64,000 nt of DNA from Ignavibacteria bacterium. GTDB taxonomy: Bacteria; Bacteroidota; Ignavibacteria; Kapaibacteriales; Kapaibacteriaceae. Within the stretch, counting starts at the first letter, position 1. Each line of letters begins with the position of its first letter. The notes below the pieces were generated by a model, which ran no database searches, was not told the origin of the DNA, and saw only the letters and a program-made list of their open reading frames with translations. The DNA lies in the NCBI GenBank assembly GCA_016707005.1, contig JADJIQ010000005.1, positions 1,012,001 to 1,076,000 on the forward strand, read 5' to 3'. Both the position numbers and the translations under genes were made by a program. This document shows, one piece after another, positions 63,371 through 64,000 of the stretch.

Positions 63371-64000
63371 CGATCGCGATCTCCAAGGCATCCGGTGCCG
63401 CGAATTATGAAAAGTATGGTCAGTGGATTCGTGCTGTTGATCCCGATATCACGGTCATCGATCTCCATGGAATGTCTGCGGAAGACGCAGTGGCACAACT
63501 CCGGACGTGTGACGGGCTCATACTCAGTGGTGGACCAGACGTTGACCCGGTTCGATACAATGAACCGGAGAAGAAGTCGGTCTGCGGTCCGATCGATGAT
63601 GTCCGAGACGCATTGGAGTTCGCGTTGGTTGAAGAAGCCCGCGAGCAGCGTATGCCGGTGTTGGGTATCTGCAGAGGTGCCCAGCTTCTGAATGTTGCCT
63701 ACGGTGGCACACTCGTAGCGGACATTCCAAGTGTTCGTCCGAGCGACGTAGAACATCGTCAGCTCGACGGAGTTGACGCGAAACACAGCGTGCATGCAGA
63801 ACCCGGCTCGATCCTTCGTCGGATCGCCGGCGTCCTCGACTCCGACGTGAACTCTGCACACCACCAGGCCGTTGAAAAGCTCGCTGCGGTCTTCACCCCG
63901 TCAGCACTCTCGCCGGATGGAATAGTGGAAGCGTTTGAATGGGGCGATGCAACGATGGGCGGAAAGCCCTTTCTTCTTGCTGTGCAGTGGCATCCGGAGC
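63367..64000 (+). CDS. Class-I glutamine amidotransferase (peptidase C26, PuuD-like), 3' truncated
   Basis: ATG 63367 overlaps the lpxK stop (ATGA) and the frame stays open to the window end (about 211 residues). It shows LILSGGPDVDPVRYNEPEKK, the nucleophile elbow GICRGAQLLNVAYGG with its cysteine, NSAHHQAVEKL and, at the edge, LLAVQWHPE with the catalytic His and Glu. This is the gamma-glutamyl-GABA hydrolase family, which cleaves gamma-glutamyl conjugates. The tail is cut by the window, so the full length is unknown. Confidence 0.88.
   Translation, partial: MTIAISKASGAANYEKYGQWIRAVDPDITVIDLHGMSAEDAVAQLRTCDGLILSGGPDVDPVRYNEPEKKSVCGPIDDVRDALEFALVEEAREQRMPVLGICRGAQLLNVAYGGTLVADIPSVRPSDVEHRQLDGVDAKHSVHAEPGSILRRIAGVLDSDVNSAHHQAVEKLAAVFTPSALSPDGIVEAFEWGDATMGGKPFLLAVQWHPE

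Overview
The window is about 64 kb of chromosome at roughly 52-53% GC, with genes densely packed on both strands. It suggests a Gram-negative, non-photosynthetic member of the Bacteroidota/FCB group, probably from the Kapaibacteria/Ignavibacteria/Chlorobi side. The reasons are: five secreted proteins ending in Type IX secretion (T9SS) C-terminal sorting domains; a TonB-dependent receptor with an N-terminal carboxypeptidase-regulatory-like domain; lipid A genes (lpxB, lpxK); abundant lipoproteins and outer-membrane barrels; weak or absent Shine-Dalgarno sites at many starts; and promoter-like boxes of the TAnnTTTG type. The taxon is inferred from gene content and was not checked by any search.

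Layout. 1-2334: the 3' part of a glycine-rich T9SS cargo protein. 2331-11471 (-): eight tightly overlapping genes forming one likely operon, trmB > aat > OmpA-like lipoprotein > penicillin-binding protein 1A > FAH-family hydrolase > lipoprotein/barrel > lipoprotein > kynurenine 3-monooxygenase. The OmpA-like gene appears frameshifted in its last codons. 11571-16172 (+): secD, secF, a STAS-domain protein and purA, followed by a 13-bp tandem array that contains the purA stop codon. 16303-28515: a 1412-aa secreted beta-propeller/ASH-type protein, a convergent CsgG/TolB-like protein, then a TonB-dependent receptor followed by a 1338-aa secreted protein with a duplicated beta-helix module. 28616-30395 (-): a P-loop kinase, a membrane acyltransferase and a possible 38-aa membrane peptide. 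30440-34369 (+): Ppx/GppA, HtrA and a barrel protein. 34366-37349 (-): Kup, HicAB and a DinB-fold protein. 37596-38759 (+): glutaryl-CoA dehydrogenase. 38978-48995 (+): rimP-nusA-infB-rbfA-truB-ribF-rpsO-pnp. 49079-53334: a prolyl oligopeptidase facing another T9SS cargo. 53396-56403 (-): a four-gene envelope operon and tRNA-Asn. 56522-59864 (+): recO, a CNNM/CorC-type protein and a lipoprotein esterase. 59924-64000: a small T9SS cargo, then lpxB, a DUF374 acyltransferase, lpxK and a truncated class-I glutamine amidotransferase.

Functionally this is core housekeeping (translation, protein export, lipid A, peptidoglycan, tRNA) mixed with a rich cell-surface repertoire. No phage, insertion sequence, CRISPR array or rRNA was seen, and no gap between genes exceeds about 300 bp.

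The most unusual signals are not genes. First, short tandem arrays (units of 7, 8 or 13 bp, none divisible by three, all carrying stop trinucleotides) sit at gene ends and in intergenic spaces, and several contain the stop codon of the adjacent gene. Second, an octamer, ARGGGGCT, occurs about 43 times on both strands and in all reading frames, where roughly five are expected from base composition by my hand estimate. These two patterns are the best candidates for something undescribed.
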